From contig CP114499.1 of NCBI GenBank assembly GCA_027186245.1, positions 9,181,001 to 9,245,000 of the forward strand: a stretch of 64,000 nt of DNA, written 5' to 3'. Below the pieces are notes generated by a model that did no database searches, was not told the origin of the DNA, and saw nothing but the letters and a program-made list of their open reading frames with translations. The position numbers were made by a program, and so were the translations under genes. The stretch comes from Coriaria nepalensis (lineage: Eukaryota > Streptophyta > Magnoliopsida > Cucurbitales > Coriariaceae). Positions 63,083 through 64,000 of this stretch are shown here, piece after piece (positions within the stretch are counted from its first letter, which is position 1; each line of letters opens with the position of its first letter).

Positions 63083-64000
63083 AAACAAGGGAGAAGTTGA
63101 AGGCAGAGGAACTACCACAGTATTACCTGGGCAAAGGAAGTTAACTCGTTCCTTGGTTGCCACCTCTAGGGAAGGACCAGCAGCACTATAAATTGCAGCA
63201 CTCACACCTCCACCTCCTGGTTTGAGTCGCCTGCATGAAAGTTTCTTCATTTTTATTACTTAATATACAAAATAACACATTTCCACAGAAATTATCTTTA
63301 GCAGTCTGCGTATGAGGTTATAATTATAAATGAAACAAGGTCTTACCAGTTAGCAGCATTGGCTATTACATTGCAGCGCAAGCCACCTTCAGCACAAAGT
63401 CGAGTTATGTCTCCAAAAAATGTAGAGAACCTGTTGGAGTCAATGTTTCTCTGAGCAGCTTTAGCCTTGACCAAAGACAAGATCTTTGACCCATGACTCA
63501 AGTCTACTAATATAAGCCTAGCATTTCCAAGCTTACTCACAAATTTCTCAACTTCCACAACGATAACCTCAGATGCTTTTTCAAGGTTGAATTGGAAGTC
63601 TGCTGTTGATATAGAAGGAAATGCAAGAATGGGAGTATCATTCAAAGAAACGTCCCGACCTACAGAGTCTAACACTGGCTCTTCACCTTTCTGTTTGGCC
63701 TTGTTGGTTAATGGGGCTGAAGAAGCAGTCTCTGATTTTCCAACCCTTTTTCCACTAGTTTGGCGACTAGCAGAAACCTTAAGAATATCAGCATTAGATG
63801 CTGTATTAACAGGATGATCCGCTTTCATTAAGAACTTCATAATGCTATGTTGCCTTTTAGAATCCGGAGGAATCTTCTGTCCAATACAACAATGTGGAAG
63901 AGTATCTTGAGGTCCAAGTGCAGTGTAAGTATCAAGAGCAAATTGAACATCAGTATCATTATGGCAGTAAGTTATCTGAGCAAAGCCTTCATTTAGTTCC
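63065..64000 (-). CDS. bHLH140: bHLH140/aprataxin-like protein, partial; macro domain truncated by copia
   Basis: Two exons are visible: 63347 to beyond 64000, and 63083-63230 with the frame ending in a TAG at 63065-63067. The gene enters from the right. In Arabidopsis the relative (At5g01310) combines a polynucleotide-kinase-like part, a macro domain and an HIT/aprataxin domain that removes AMP from broken DNA ends. Here residues before the macro domain (G-F-A-Q-I-T-Y and I-M-K-F-L-M-K), L-I-L-V-D-L-S-H-G-S-K-I, and the macro motifs G-D-I-T-R-L, N-A-A-N-W-R-L-K-P-G-G-G-G-V and A-A-G-P are visible. After P-L-P-S-T-S-P-L-F the host frame runs into copia DNA. The rest of the macro domain, the HIT domain and the zinc finger are missing, so this is probably a truncated pseudogene. 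Confidence 0.82.

Overview
This window looks like ordinary nuclear DNA of a eudicot plant. Genes have many short introns with GT-AG borders and AT-rich spacers, and there are long (AT)n and (GA)n microsatellites. Nearly every protein has a recognisable plant counterpart. All gene names rest on reading translated exons against family sequences recalled from memory; no database was searched. Exon borders were placed by hand from splice motifs and reading phase. In every complete gene model they sum to a multiple of three.

Layout. 1-1.4 kb: last exon of a class-B DnaJ chaperone (+). 1.9-2.4 kb: decayed ALFIN-LIKE PHD-finger gene. 2.8-4.1 kb: MYB-CC (G2-like) transcription factor (+). 5.4-6.6 kb: jasmonate oxidase-type 2-oxoglutarate dioxygenase (-). 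9.8-12.7 kb: calcium-dependent protein kinase CPK13 (-). 14.9-16.0 kb: GT-3 trihelix factor (+). 16.8-17.3 kb: orphan coding fragment (-). 18.0-24.4 kb: tomosyn-like WD40/SNARE protein (-). 25.0-28.2 kb: peroxisomal acyl-CoA oxidase ACX4 (+), divergent from tomosyn. 28.9-29.7 kb: DOG1-domain protein (-). 30.9-35.7 kb: SAC phosphoinositide phosphatase (-), with one intron that looks U12-type. 36.3-37.7 kb: chloroplast monothiol glutaredoxin GRXS16 (-). 38.6-40.4 kb: broken TBL polysaccharide O-acetyltransferase (+). 40.9-42.3 kb: conserved 71-aa protein (+). 43.0-48.7 kb: AMP deaminase FAC1 (-).

The right third is rearranged. Three tandem Em (group 1 LEA) genes (50.6-54.7 kb, -) differ in intron content, 20-residue repeat number and promoter length. 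They adjoin a heavily mutated ERdj3A/TMS1 pseudogene (54.9-57.3 kb, +), and a second copy of what looks like its 3' flank lies between the Em genes. A stachyose synthase gene follows (58.4-61.3 kb, +). At the edge, a Ty1/copia fragment truncates the macro-domain exon of a bHLH140/aprataxin-like gene (62.5-64.0 kb, -).

The genes do not form a pathway. Several share themes (stress and seed desiccation: Em, raffinose-family oligosaccharides, DOG1-like; Ca2+ and jasmonate signalling; membrane traffic and phosphoinositides). The neighbour set recalls, from memory, several Arabidopsis regions at once, as expected for an ancient paleopolyploid block that retained different genes in different copies. 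No novel multi-gene system was seen. The most informative items are the possible minor-class intron, the Em/ERdj3A rearrangement, the copia-gene fusion and the pseudogenes.
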